Program-made: the position numbers and the translations under genes | Part shown: one piece after another, positions 27,372 to 35,817 of the stretch | Position numbering within the stretch: position 1 is the first letter of the stretch | Layout: each line of letters begins with the position of its first letter | Notes under the pieces: model-generated | What the model saw: the letters and a program-made list of their open reading frames with translations, nothing else | The model's database searches: none | What the model was told of the DNA's origin: nothing | Origin: Lachnospiraceae bacterium | GTDB lineage: Bacteria > Bacillota > Clostridia > Lachnospirales > Lachnospiraceae | DNA: 37,094 nucleotides | NCBI GenBank assembly: GCA_015056925.1 | Contig: SVFJ01000025.1 | Coordinates: forward strand, 1-37,094 | Direction: 5' to 3'

Positions 27372-27416
27372 TATAATAAGAATTTTTATGCTGTCGGCGA
27401 GTGAAAGCGCCGGCAG
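27372..27416 (+). promoter_or_regulatory. glgP -10 box and GC-rich 5' leader hairpin
   Basis: TATAAT at 27372-27377 is a likely -10 box; no good -35 is seen. The leader then forms CTGTCGGCG (27391-27399)/CGCCGGCAG (27408-27416), nine pairs with one wobble and an 8-nt loop, ending 8 nt before the purine-rich ribosome-binding site. It may stabilise the message or tune initiation. Confidence 0.5.
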
Positions 27417-27433
27417 GGAAAGAAGAGGTAAAA

Positions 27434-29704
27434 ATGAGCGTAAAAACAAATTTGGAAGCAGCAGCACAGAAGATGTATGGTAAAGCGATTGCACAGCTTG
27501 ATGACAAGCAGCTTTACTTTGCAATCCTGCAGATGACTAAGGAGATGATGCAGGGTAAGGGCCAGATTAAGGGCAGCAAGAAGGTATATTATATTTCTGC
27601 AGAGTTCTTAATTGGTAAGCTTTTATCTAATAATTTAATTAATCTTGGTATCTATGATGAGTTAGAGGATGTACTTAAGGCTGAGGGTAAGGAATTAAGC
27701 CGTATCGAAGAAATCGAGCCGGAACCATCTCTTGGTAACGGTGGTCTTGGAAGACTTGCTGCTTGCTTTTTAGATTCTATTGCATCTCTTGGACTTCCTG
27801 GAGATGGTATCGGTTTGAACTATCATTTTGGTTTATTTAAGCAGGTGTTTGTTGACAGACAGCAGACAGCCGAGAAGAATGACTGGATTGAGGCACAGTC
27901 TTGGTTAACAAAGACAGATATCACATTCCCTGTATACTTTGGTAAGAAGAAGGTAATGTCAAGATTATATGATATTGATGTAATCGGTTATGAGCAGGGC
28001 GTGAATAAGCTTCATTTATTTGATATTGAGACTATCGACGAGAGCATCGTTGAGGATGGTATTGATTTTGATAAGAAGGATATTGATAAGAATCTTACAT
28101 TATTCTTATATCCTGATGATTCTGATGAGGCAGGTCAGATGCTTCGTATTTACCAGCAGTATTTCATGGTATGTAACGGCGCACAGCTTATCTTAAAGGA
28201 GATGAAGGACAATGGTTATGACCTTCATAAGATGTACGACCATGCAGTTATCCAGATTAATGACACACATCCGACTATGGTTATTCCTGAGCTTATCAGA
28301 ATCCTTACAGAGGAAGAGGGCTTCGAGATGGAAGAGGCTATTGAGGTTGTAAGCAAGACTTGTGCATACACAAATCACACTATTCTTGCAGAGGCACTTG
28401 AGAAGTGGCCAATCAAGTATTTACAGAAGGTTGTTCCGCAGTTAATGCCTATTATCTGGGAGCTTGATAAGAGAATTGCCATCAAGTATGATGACCCAAA
28501 GGTACAGATTATCGATAAGGATTTGAGAGTACACATGGCTCATATTGATATCCATTACGGATTCTCTGTAAACGGTGTTGCTGCTATTCATACAGAGATT
28601 TTAAAGGATACAGAGTTAAATCATTTTTATAAGATTTATCCTGAGAAGTTCAATAACAAGACAAACGGTATTACCTTTAGAAGATGGTTGTTATCATGTA
28701 ACAGGGAGCTTGCTGATTTGATTACAAAGACAATCGGTTCGGGCTACAAGAAGGATGCGGATGAGCTTGAGAAGCTTCTTAAGTTCAAGGATGATGAGGC
28801 TCTTTTAACAGCAATCAAGACAATCAAGAAGGATAAGAAGGCCGCGTTGGCGCAGTATATTAAGGAGAATGAGGGACAGGATATCAATCCTGAGTCTATC
28901 TACGATATTCAGATTAAGAGACTTCATGAGTATAAGCGTCAGCAGATGAATGCGCTTTATATCATTCATAAGTATCTTGAGATTAAGGCCGGTAAGAAGC
29001 CATCTACACCAATCACATTTATTTTTGGTGCAAAGGCAGCTCCTGCTTATATCATTGCACAGGATATTATTCATTTACTTCTTTGCTTACAGGAAATCGT
29101 GAATAACGACCCTGATGTAAAGGACTATATGAAGGTTGTTATGGTAGAGAACTACAACGTAAGCTACGCAGAGAAGTTAATTCCTGCATGTGATATTTCA
29201 GAGCAGATTTCACTTGCTTCTAAGGAGGCATCCGGTACAGGTAACATGAAGTTCATGTTAAACGGTGCGGTAACTCTTGGTACAAGTGACGGTGCAAACG
29301 TAGAGATTAATGAGCTTGTAGGCGATGAGAACATCTATGTATTCGGTGAGAAGTCAGAGGCAGTTATTGAGCATTATGCAAAGGCTGACTATGTTTCTAA
29401 GAAGTTCTACGAGGGCAGCAAGGTAATCAAGGAAGCGGTTGATTTCATTATCGGCAAGCAGGTTATGGCAGTTGGTAATAAGGAGAGATTGACAAGACTT
29501 CATAAGGAATTAATCAATAAGGACTGGTTTATGACATTACTTGACTTAGAGGACTATATCGAGACTAAGGATAGAATGTTTGAAGACTATAAAGATGAGG
29601 CTAAGTGGAAGCGTATGATGCTTGTAAACATCGCAAAGGCAGGCTTCTTCTCATCAGACAGAACAATTGCAGAGTATAACAGAGATATTTGGAAGTTGAA
29701 GTAA
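27434..29704 (+). CDS. glgP: Glycogen/maltodextrin phosphorylase
   Basis: 756 residues, GT35 family. It releases glucose-1-phosphate from the non-reducing ends of alpha-1,4-glucans. Diagnostic stretches include [35 protein letters not shown] and [11 protein letters not shown]; the pyridoxal-phosphate lysine is K606 in [14 protein letters not shown], followed by [11 protein letters not shown]. It is shorter than the 790-850 residues of enterobacterial and eukaryotic enzymes, as in other clostridial phosphorylases, because the N-terminal regulatory part is reduced. AGAGG is about 6 nt before the ATG at 27434. The gene follows a LacI regulator and precedes a 1-kb non-coding region. With GlgX and MalQ it forms a complete cytoplasmic route for glycogen or imported maltodextrin. 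Confidence 0.96.
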   Translation: MSVKTNLEAAAQKMYGKAIAQLDDKQLYFAILQMTKEMMQGKGQIKGSKKVYYISAEFLIGKLLSNNLINLGIYDELEDVLKAEGKELSRIEEIEPEPSLGNGGLGRLAACFLDSIASLGLPGDGIGLNYHFGLFKQVFVDRQQTAEKNDWIEAQSWLTKTDITFPVYFGKKKVMSRLYDIDVIGYEQGVNKLHLFDIETIDESIVEDGIDFDKKDIDKNLTLFLYPDDSDEAGQMLRIYQQYFMVCNGAQLILKEMKDNGYDLHKMYDHAVIQINDTHPTMVIPELIRILTEEEGFEMEEAIEVVSKTCAYTNHTILAEALEKWPIKYLQKVVPQLMPIIWELDKRIAIKYDDPKVQIIDKDLRVHMAHIDIHYGFSVNGVAAIHTEILKDTELNHFYKIYPEKFNNKTNGITFRRWLLSCNRELADLITKTIGSGYKKDADELEKLLKFKDDEALLTAIKTIKKDKKAALAQYIKENEGQDINPESIYDIQIKRLHEYKRQQMNALYIIHKYLEIKAGKKPSTPITFIFGAKAAPAYIIAQDIIHLLLCLQEIVNNDPDVKDYMKVVMVENYNVSYAEKLIPACDISEQISLASKEASGTGNMKFMLNGAVTLGTSDGANVEINELVGDENIYVFGEKSEAVIEHYAKADYVSKKFYEGSKVIKEAVDFIIGKQVMAVGNKERLTRLHKELINKDWFMTLLDLEDYIETKDRMFEDYKDEAKWKRMMLVNIAKAGFFSSDRTIAEYNRDIWKLK

Positions 29705-29716
29705 TCCGATGATGGG

Positions 29717-29744
29717 GCGGTACGCTATTTGGGCGTACCGCTTT
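29717..29744 (+). terminator. Terminator after glgP
   Basis: GCGGTACGC (29717-29725) pairs with GCGTACCGC (29733-29741) with a 7-nt loop, then a short TTT. Confidence 0.8.
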
Positions 29745-29899
29745 GTCGTTGTTGGTGGTAGGGATTTCGGAGGAAGCGAGGGTGTGATAAGGTGATAGGG
29801 TGAGGGGGGATAAGCTAAGACAATTATTATAGTACTAGAGGGTGGAATATGATGAAATATCATGGTTGGGCGTGAAAGTTGGCAAATAGAGGAGTTGGA

Positions 29900-30367
29900 A
29901 GTTGTGGAAATATGGAAAGTTGGTATAGGAAGTCTGAAAAGGGCTGTAATACCAAGTGAAAAATGAAAACTTGGTATTAGGAGCTTGAAAAGGTGACTGA
30001 GACCAAGTGAAATGTGGAAAGTTGGTCTCAGGAGTGGGAAAAGGTGACTGAGACCAAGTGAAATGAGGAAAGTTGGTCTCAGGAGCGGGAAAAGGTGACT
30101 GAGACCAAGTGAAATGTGGAAAGTAGGTCTCAGGAGTGGGAAAAGGTGACTGAGACCAAGTGAAATGAGGAAAGTAGGTCTCAGGAGTGGGAAAAGGTGA
30201 CTGAGACCAAGTGAAATGAGGAAAGTTGGTCTCAGGAGTGGGAAAAGGTGACTGAGACCAAGTGAAATGTGGAAAGTTGGTCTTAGGAGAAGAAAAGTCG
30301 TGCTGAGACCAAGTGAAGCATGGAGAGTTGGTCTTATGAGTGAAAAAAGGCAATAAAGACCAAGTAC
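29900..30367. repeat. Tandem array of 51-bp hairpin units (nine regular copies)
   Basis: The sequence ACC(A)AGTG recurs with the A at 29951, 30002, 30053, 30104, 30155, 30206, 30257, 30308 and 30359: eight intervals of exactly 51 bp. One more, decayed copy lies in phase before it (29900). A typical unit carries CTGAGACCAA, a 15-nt purine-rich loop, and TTGGTCTCAG, then a purine-rich link (GAGTGGGAAAAGGTGA). Seven middle units differ at only a few places. In the copy at 29947-29979 both arms are changed together (TAATACCAAG/CTTGGTATTA) and still pair over 10 bp. All three plus-strand frames are closed by TGA; one minus frame is open only because the unit is a multiple of three. The rest of this 1-kb gene-free stretch (29745-29899 purine-rich; 30368-30706 AT-rich) shows nothing I can name. 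Confidence 0.93.
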
Positions 30368-30706
30368 AGATGTAGATTATATATTAGACTAAGAAAATAA
30401 GCGATTTATGGTTGATTTTTTTGATATAAATGATTATTATGATTTTGATATATATAATTTTCTTTATTATTAATAAGATTAATGCAAAGGGGCAAATGAG
30501 TGCACTTAATCATATTAATACATATTTAAGAGCTAAAGATTATTTTAGCAGAATCTATTCATGCTTGATTCAAGCGAATATTTCACACTTAATTATAATT
30601 TACAATTAGTATATGGACATATGCAAAACATAGAGAAATTACTTGATTTTATTTGTAATCAACAAGTTTTGTATAGGATTTATGTGGCTAGTACAAAGGA
30701 GTTTTT

Positions 30707-31486
30707 ATGTTTTATGAACAATTGAAAAGGGAACAAGAATGTATCGCAAAGCAAATTACAAGTATCGAAGATAAGCTGGTAGGTATGCCAGAAGGAAAAT
30801 TGATTTGCGCTAAGAATAGGGAGTGGTACAAGTGGTATGTGAGTGATGGTAAGAAGAAAATATACATATCCAGTAAAAATAATGCAATAGCAGAAAAGTT
30901 AGCAGAGAAGTGTTATCTACTAGTTGAACTGGAAGAGTTAAAAAATAAGAAGAGTATCTTGGAAAAATTAGAGACTGGCTATTTAAAATATTCAAAAGAG
31001 ACAGAGCAATTCTGGGAAAAGCACCCAGGAATAAGGCAGCTGCTGAAGCTGTCAAAGCCAAATTTGTCGGAGGAATTGCAAGAATGGGCTAATGCAGAAT
31101 ATAAGAGAAATACTGGTTTTCCAGAGAATTTAAAGTTTGGTACACCGTGGGGAGAAGTGTTTCGGTCAAAATCGGAGTCGATGATTGCGAAGAGTTTGCG
31201 GGAGAGAGGGATACCGTATCGATATGAGTGTGCGTTAAAGCTTGGGGATGAGACGGTGTATCCGGACTTTACGATTCGGCATCCCAGGACAGGAAGAATC
31301 TATTACTATGAACACTTTGGGAAGATGGATGATGTGGGGTATACGAATAGAAATTTACCGAAAATTCTGTCATATACGAAGCATGGTATTATTCCAGGGA
31401 TTCATCTAATTATGTCGTTTGAGACGCAGGCTGAACCGTTGAGTATGTATACAATTGAGAGTATACTGTCGCAGTATTTCGAATAA
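30707..31486 (+). CDS. Unknown protein with N-terminal coiled coil and PD-(D/E)XK-like nuclease domain
   Basis: 259 residues, not a family I can name. Residues 1-95 are charged and helical (QLKREQECIAKQITSIEDKL; LEELKNKKSILEKLE), probably coiled coil. From about 145 it resembles the PD-(D/E)XK nuclease fold: E157 in SKSESMIAKSLRERGI, then P186-D187 in TVYPDFTI, then E202 in YYYEHFGKMDD. In such 'EHFG/EHLG' variants the usual E-x-K lysine is replaced, so activity is uncertain. AAAGGAG stands 5 nt before the ATG. It has no operon partner on either side and lies directly after the 51-bp hairpin array in an AT-rich stretch, which suggests it, the array, or both are accessory. A link between them is only a hypothesis. 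Confidence 0.8.
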   Translation: MFYEQLKREQECIAKQITSIEDKLVGMPEGKLICAKNREWYKWYVSDGKKKIYISSKNNAIAEKLAEKCYLLVELEELKNKKSILEKLETGYLKYSKETEQFWEKHPGIRQLLKLSKPNLSEELQEWANAEYKRNTGFPENLKFGTPWGEVFRSKSESMIAKSLRERGIPYRYECALKLGDETVYPDFTIRHPRTGRIYYYEHFGKMDDVGYTNRNLPKILSYTKHGIIPGIHLIMSFETQAEPLSMYTIESILSQYFE

Positions 31487-31599
31487 GGATTCTGTGGCAA
31501 AGAGAGGGGGAAACAAGTGTAAAACCATGGAAAACCTAAGGAAAATAGAAATACCTATTGCGAAAAAGTGAAGTAAATGATATGATTTTCTTAAATATT

Positions 31600-31611
31600 G
31601 GAAACGTTACC
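31600..31611. promoter_or_regulatory. Possible LacI-type operator upstream of malQ
   Basis: GGAAACGTTACC is a near palindrome around AACGTT, the same centre as the operators at 26129-26154. It lies 160 bp before malQ in a 283-bp stretch (31487-31769) that otherwise shows no convincing gene. Confidence 0.4.
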
Positions 31612-31769
31612 GATGGATAATAAAAGGATAATGGATGCGCTGATATTAAGCAGAGATAAGGTAATGGAGCGTATCTATGATAAACATCAAATATGCCAGG
31701 TAATGAAGGGGAAATCCAAAAGAGTAGTGTGATGAAAATGTATAGTTAAAAAGCATTTGGAGGTTATGT

Positions 31770-33251
31770 ATGAGAAATTGCGGAGTGTTACTACCGGTAT
31801 CAAGTTTACCAAGTAAATATGGTATTGGCGGCTTTTCGAAGGAAGCATTTGAGTTTGTTGATTTCCTTGCGAGGGCAGGTCAGACTTATTGGCAGATTCT
31901 GCCGTTAGGACCGACAGGATATGGAGATTCGCCATATCAGTCATTTTCAACCTTTGCGGGTAATCCGTACTATATCAGTTTGGAGAAGCTGGTTGATGAG
32001 GGATTGCTGACAGCAGCAGAGTGTGAGGCAGAAGATTCTTTTGATAATGAAAGCTATGTGAATTATGAGAAAATATACTATACCAGATTCAAGCTTCTGA
32101 AAAAAGCATTTGACAGAGCTGACATAAACGGAGATAATTCATATCAGAGCTTTGTAAAGGAAAATGAAGCATGGTTAAAGGATTATGCTTCCTATATGGC
32201 AATTAAGGATTCCTTGGGCGGTATCTCATGGATAGAGTGGGAGGAGGACATCAGACTACGTAAGCCGGAGGCGATGGCACGCTATCAGAAGGAGCTTGCA
32301 GAGGAGATTAGTTTTTATTGCTATCAGCAGTATCTCTTTGCAAAGCAGTGGAAGGAATTAAAAACATATGCCAATAAGAAGGGCGTTAAGATTATCGGAG
32401 ATATCCCGATTTATGTGGCATTTGACAGTGCGGATACGTGGGCGAATCCGGAGCTCTTCCAGTTAGATGAGAAGAATATTCCGATTGCGGTAGCAGGATG
32501 TCCACCTGATGCTTTCTCGGCGACAGGACAGTTATGGGGTAATCCTTTGTATCGTTGGGATTACCATGAGAAGACAGGCTTTGCATGGTGGATTCGTCGT
32601 ATGGAGTATTGCTTCAGATTATATGATATGGTTCGTATTGACCATTTCAGAGGCTTCGATGAGTACTGGGCGATTCCGTATGGTGATGAGACAGCTGAGT
32701 TCGGTGAGTGGAAGAAGGGACCGGGTTATGCACTTTTTGCCGAGATGAAGAAGCAGTTAGGCAACAGACCTGTTATCGCAGAGGATTTAGGATTCCTGAC
32801 ACCGAGCGTGTTAAAGCTTGTGAAGAAGACAGGATATCCCGGTATGAAGATATTGCAGTTTGCCTTTGATTCAAGAGAGGAAAGCGACTATCTTCCGCAT
32901 AATTATACGAACAACAGCGTAGTATATACCGGAACACATGATAATGATACAGTCAATGGCTGGATTCCTGCGATGAACAGAAGAGATTTGGCATTTGCAA
33001 AGAAATATGCCGGAGTAAAGAGAACAAAGGACTTATGCCCGGCGTTGATTAAGATGGCACTTGCCAGCGTATCAGATACTGCAATTATTCCATTGCAGGA
33101 TTATCTCGAGCTTGGCAGTGAAGCAAGAATTAATACCCCATCCACACTTGGAGGCAACTGGGAGTGGAGAGTGACATCAGAGGCTATGACTGATGAGCTT
33201 GCAAAGAAGATGCTTGAGTGGGCACGTATTTTCGGACGTGTTGCAAGATAA
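31770..33251 (+). CDS. malQ: 4-alpha-glucanotransferase (amylomaltase, GH77)
   Basis: 493 residues, the normal length of bacterial amylomaltases of the Thermus type. It moves alpha-1,4-glucan segments between maltodextrins and frees glucose, making short chains long enough for the phosphorylase. The N-terminus RNCGVLLPVSSLPSKYGIG is characteristic. The catalytic residues are D291 (nucleophile, RIDHFRGFDEYW), E338 (acid/base, IAEDLGF) and the aspartates of GTHDNDTVNGW near 391. DSPYQSFSTFAGNP is also typical. TTTGGAGG stands 6 nt before the ATG. It is cytoplasmic, with no signal peptide. It is followed by a LacI-family regulator gene. Confidence 0.97.
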   Translation: MRNCGVLLPVSSLPSKYGIGGFSKEAFEFVDFLARAGQTYWQILPLGPTGYGDSPYQSFSTFAGNPYYISLEKLVDEGLLTAAECEAEDSFDNESYVNYEKIYYTRFKLLKKAFDRADINGDNSYQSFVKENEAWLKDYASYMAIKDSLGGISWIEWEEDIRLRKPEAMARYQKELAEEISFYCYQQYLFAKQWKELKTYANKKGVKIIGDIPIYVAFDSADTWANPELFQLDEKNIPIAVAGCPPDAFSATGQLWGNPLYRWDYHEKTGFAWWIRRMEYCFRLYDMVRIDHFRGFDEYWAIPYGDETAEFGEWKKGPGYALFAEMKKQLGNRPVIAEDLGFLTPSVLKLVKKTGYPGMKILQFAFDSREESDYLPHNYTNNSVVYTGTHDNDTVNGWIPAMNRRDLAFAKKYAGVKRTKDLCPALIKMALASVSDTAIIPLQDYLELGSEARINTPSTLGGNWEWRVTSEAMTDELAKKMLEWARIFGRVAR

Positions 33252-33305
33252 TAATAAAGAGGGATTGCTTCGTAAGAAGCGTTACAAGATAATACAAAAG
33301 ACTAT

Positions 33306-33340
33306 ATCTGCGTCGATTGGGAAGGGTCGGCGCAGATTTT
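33306..33340 (+). terminator. Terminator or attenuator between malQ and the next lacI-type gene
   Basis: ATCTGCGTCG (33306-33315) pairs with CGGCGCAGAT (33328-33337) with one wobble and a 12-nt loop, followed by TTT only. It lies 19 nt before the ATG at 33359, just upstream of that gene's ribosome-binding site. Confidence 0.65.
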
Positions 33341-33358
33341 AGAAAGGTGAGGATTACA

Positions 33359-34396
33359 ATGTTTGAACCTACTATTAAAGACATTGCGAAGATATGCGGT
33401 GTTGGTGTCAGTACAGTATCCAGAGCAATTAATAATCATCCTGATATCAATCCTGAGACAAAGGCGATGATATTGGAGACGATTAAAGAGTACGGCTATG
33501 TACCGAATAACAGCGCCCGTAATCTAAAGCGTGTGGATGCAAAGGCGATTGCTGTATTGGTAAAGGGTATCACGAATCCCTTCTTCTCTAATATGATTAA
33601 GGTGATAGAGGAAGAGTGTAAGCGTAAGAAGTATTCGATGGAGTTGCAGCATATCGAGACCGATGAGGATGAGGTAGAGGTAGCACAGAAGGTAGTAAAG
33701 GAGAAGCGTCTGCGAGGAATTATATTTCTTGGAGGCCGTTTTTCGCATTCAGAGGATAAGCTGAAGAAGCTCAATGTTCCTTTCGTATTCAGTACGGCAG
33801 GTTCCGTGCCGGAGAATATCAGCAAGCATCATTATTCAAGTATTGGTGTAGATGATAGGAAGGAAGCAGCCAAGGTGATTGATTATCTGATTGGACTTGG
33901 ACATACGAAGATTGCGCTGATTGCGACTGAGACAGAGGCAAAGAGTATCGGTCAGCTGCGTATGCAGGGATACTTTGATTCGCTGTCCAAGCATGGAATA
34001 CCAGTGAATTACAGATTGATTTATCAGACAAGAGAGGATATCGACCATTTCTCGATGGAGAATGGATATCAGACCACGCAGAGACTGATTGCGTCGGGTG
34101 AGCCATTTACAGCGGTGTTTGCGATGTCAGATACTTTGGCGATTGGAGCGTCCAGAGCCTTGACGGAGGCGGGGTTAAAGATTCCTGATGATGTTTCGCT
34201 GGTTGGTTATGACGGTATCGAGATAGGTGATTATATTACACCAAGGCTGACTACGATTCGTCAGCCGATAGAGGAGATGGCAAAGGCAACAACCAAGCTT
34301 TTGTTTGATATTATTGCAGGTAAGAAGGAGCATCAGCATCTGGCATATGATGCCGAGCTTCTAGAGAAGGAATCAACCAAGCCATTGGAAGGATAG
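33359..34396 (+). CDS. LacI-family transcriptional regulator
   Basis: 345 residues. The DNA-binding part is TIKDIAKICGVGVSTVSRAIN followed by NHPDINPETKAMILETIKEY; the effector domain has the standard marks IAVLVKGITNPFFSNMIKVIE, TAVFAMSDTLAIGASRAL and VSLVGYDGIEIGDYITPRLTTIRQP. AAAGGTGAGG lies 6 nt before the ATG at 33359, which excludes the longer TTG reading from 33317. It follows malQ and precedes, by 10 nt, a BTAD-type regulator with which it is probably co-transcribed. Likely target: the malQ/glycogen genes, by position only. Confidence 0.92.
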   Translation: MFEPTIKDIAKICGVGVSTVSRAINNHPDINPETKAMILETIKEYGYVPNNSARNLKRVDAKAIAVLVKGITNPFFSNMIKVIEEECKRKKYSMELQHIETDEDEVEVAQKVVKEKRLRGIIFLGGRFSHSEDKLKKLNVPFVFSTAGSVPENISKHHYSSIGVDDRKEAAKVIDYLIGLGHTKIALIATETEAKSIGQLRMQGYFDSLSKHGIPVNYRLIYQTREDIDHFSMENGYQTTQRLIASGEPFTAVFAMSDTLAIGASRALTEAGLKIPDDVSLVGYDGIEIGDYITPRLTTIRQPIEEMAKATTKLLFDIIAGKKEHQHLAYDAELLEKESTKPLEG

Positions 34397-34406
34397 GATA
34401 TAGCTG

Positions 34407-35612
34407 ATGTTTCAGATAAAAATGTTTGGATACTTTCGAATGACGAGAAAAGGACAGGTGCTGGACGAGGGAAGCATTCATTCGACAATACTGATTAAGC
34501 TTTTGGTATTTATGCTGTTAAATAGAGACAGAGTACTTACCAATATTGAGCTGGAAAGACATCTGTGGAAGCCGCAGGAGATTGAGAATCCGGCGGATGC
34601 TTTGAAGAATCTGATGTACAGATTGCGTAAGGCGTTGCAGACAGCCTTTGGTGAAGGCAATTACATACTGACAGGACGCGGGAATTACCGATGGAATCCG
34701 GAGCATGCAGTGGAGCTTGATACAGAGCTGTTTGAACAGGCCTATGAGAAGGCAAGAGATGTGGACAGCAAAGAGGATGAGAGGCTGATTCAGCTTGAGA
34801 GGTCGATAGAAATCTATGAAGGAATGTTTCTTGCCAATATAGAAAATGACTATTGGATTAGTAATCAGAGTATGTTTTATCATTCGAGGTATTTGTATCT
34901 GATGGAGAAGCTTCTGGTGTATTACTGGGAGCAGGAGGACTATGAGGCAGTTGAGAGATACTGTACGCAAGGTCTTGCAATAGATGAGTATGATGAAGCA
35001 ATGAATCTGTATAAGATGAAGGCACTCTCTAGAATGGGGAAGGAGCGTCAGGCAGAGAAGTTCTTCTATTCATTGGAACAGAATGTCAAGAACGGGCTTG
35101 GCGTGAACGGAATTGAACTGATTCGTAATATGAAAAGGGAGCTTCAGCTAGAGGAACGTACCAATGAGATATCCAGACAGGAGCTACAGAGAGCTTTAAC
35201 AGAAAGAGCGGCTGTTCTGGATAAGAAGTCGGTCATCTGTGATTTTGAGGAGTTCAAGTTCCTATATGCATTGCAGGCACGTAAGAATGCAAGACGTCAG
35301 GAGGAGGGATATATTATCCTGCTGACAGTGGAGCTCAATGATGACCTGGAGGTAAACCCTCATAATGTGGAGGATTATCTGCTTCAGTTTGCCATGGATG
35401 GAGTGGGCAAGGTGCTGGAGAACTATCTGAGAGAATTTGATATCGTTACAAAGTGCAGTAACTGCCAGTATATTATCATGCTGGACCGTTGTTCTTATAA
35501 TAATTCCATTAAGGTGGCACAGCGTATGCTGAAGCGGTACGAAAGTACAGCTGGTACCAGATTCGTAAAATTAGTGCCAGATATCCATAAAATAACAATG
35601 GAAGTTGAATAA
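34407..35612 (+). CDS. SARP/BTAD-type transcriptional regulator with a degenerate GGDEF-like C-terminus
   Basis: 401 residues. Residues 1-95 look like an OmpR/SARP winged helix (KMFGYFRMTRKGQVL; NLMYRLRKALQ; ILTGRGNYRWNP). Residues about 100-250 are a TPR-like BTAD domain (YEKARDVD..., LERSIEIYEGMFL, YEAVERYCTQGLAIDEYDEA). After a charged linker, residues about 300-385 resemble a GGDEF domain without its signature: YIILLTVELNDD, then LREFDIVTKCSNCQYIIML where GGDEF would stand. Such a domain could bind a nucleotide but not make cyclic di-GMP. The pairing of a SARP head with this tail, and 10-nt coupling to a LacI-type gene, suggests two regulators acting on the same locus. Function otherwise unknown. 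Confidence 0.82.
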   Translation: MFQIKMFGYFRMTRKGQVLDEGSIHSTILIKLLVFMLLNRDRVLTNIELERHLWKPQEIENPADALKNLMYRLRKALQTAFGEGNYILTGRGNYRWNPEHAVELDTELFEQAYEKARDVDSKEDERLIQLERSIEIYEGMFLANIENDYWISNQSMFYHSRYLYLMEKLLVYYWEQEDYEAVERYCTQGLAIDEYDEAMNLYKMKALSRMGKERQAEKFFYSLEQNVKNGLGVNGIELIRNMKRELQLEERTNEISRQELQRALTERAAVLDKKSVICDFEEFKFLYALQARKNARRQEEGYIILLTVELNDDLEVNPHNVEDYLLQFAMDGVGKVLENYLREFDIVTKCSNCQYIIMLDRCSYNNSIKVAQRMLKRYESTAGTRFVKLVPDIHKITMEVE

Positions 35613-35731
35613 ATTGCACAAAAAGAATTTTTGGAATGGAAAAATGAAACATATTATGTTATTATAGACCATGCATAAGTGTTACTTAGGGGGATTGACA
35701 ACACGTATTACAGCGTTAAGGAGAGTATCTT

Positions 35732-35773
35732 ATGTTGAGAGAGATATTATACGTGCTAATTAATGTCGTATGA
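35732..35773 (+). CDS. Possible 13-residue leader peptide
   Basis: MLREILYVLINVV, ATG at 35732, with a perfect AAGGAG (35718-35723) 8 nt before it. It lies in the 205-bp leader of the surface-protein gene and ends 44 nt before that start. The good ribosome-binding site is the only support; it could be chance. Confidence 0.3.
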   Translation: MLREILYVLINVV

Positions 35774-35817
35774 TATAGAAATCACACAGAGTATAAGAGG
35801 GAGGAGGAGAGATCTTT

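Noticed and set aside
26712-27524. 270-codon minus-strand frame opposite the LacI-type gene and glgP start
   Set aside because: It covers two convincing genes, a promoter and a palindrome; composition is Leu/His/Cys-rich as expected of an antisense frame.
29835-30353. 172-codon minus-strand frame with a 17-residue repeat across the hairpin array
   Set aside because: It starts with TTG without a ribosome-binding site and is open only because the 51-bp unit is a multiple of three; several differences between copies change residues. Arm pairing explains the sequence better.
29900-30367. CRISPR array
   Set aside because: Units are near-identical along their full 51 bp, with no variable spacers, and there are no cas genes.
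31613-31732. 39-codon frame before malQ (MDNKRIMDALILSRDKV...)
   Set aside because: No ribosome-binding site before its ATG and no recognisable similarity; it may be a gene remnant.
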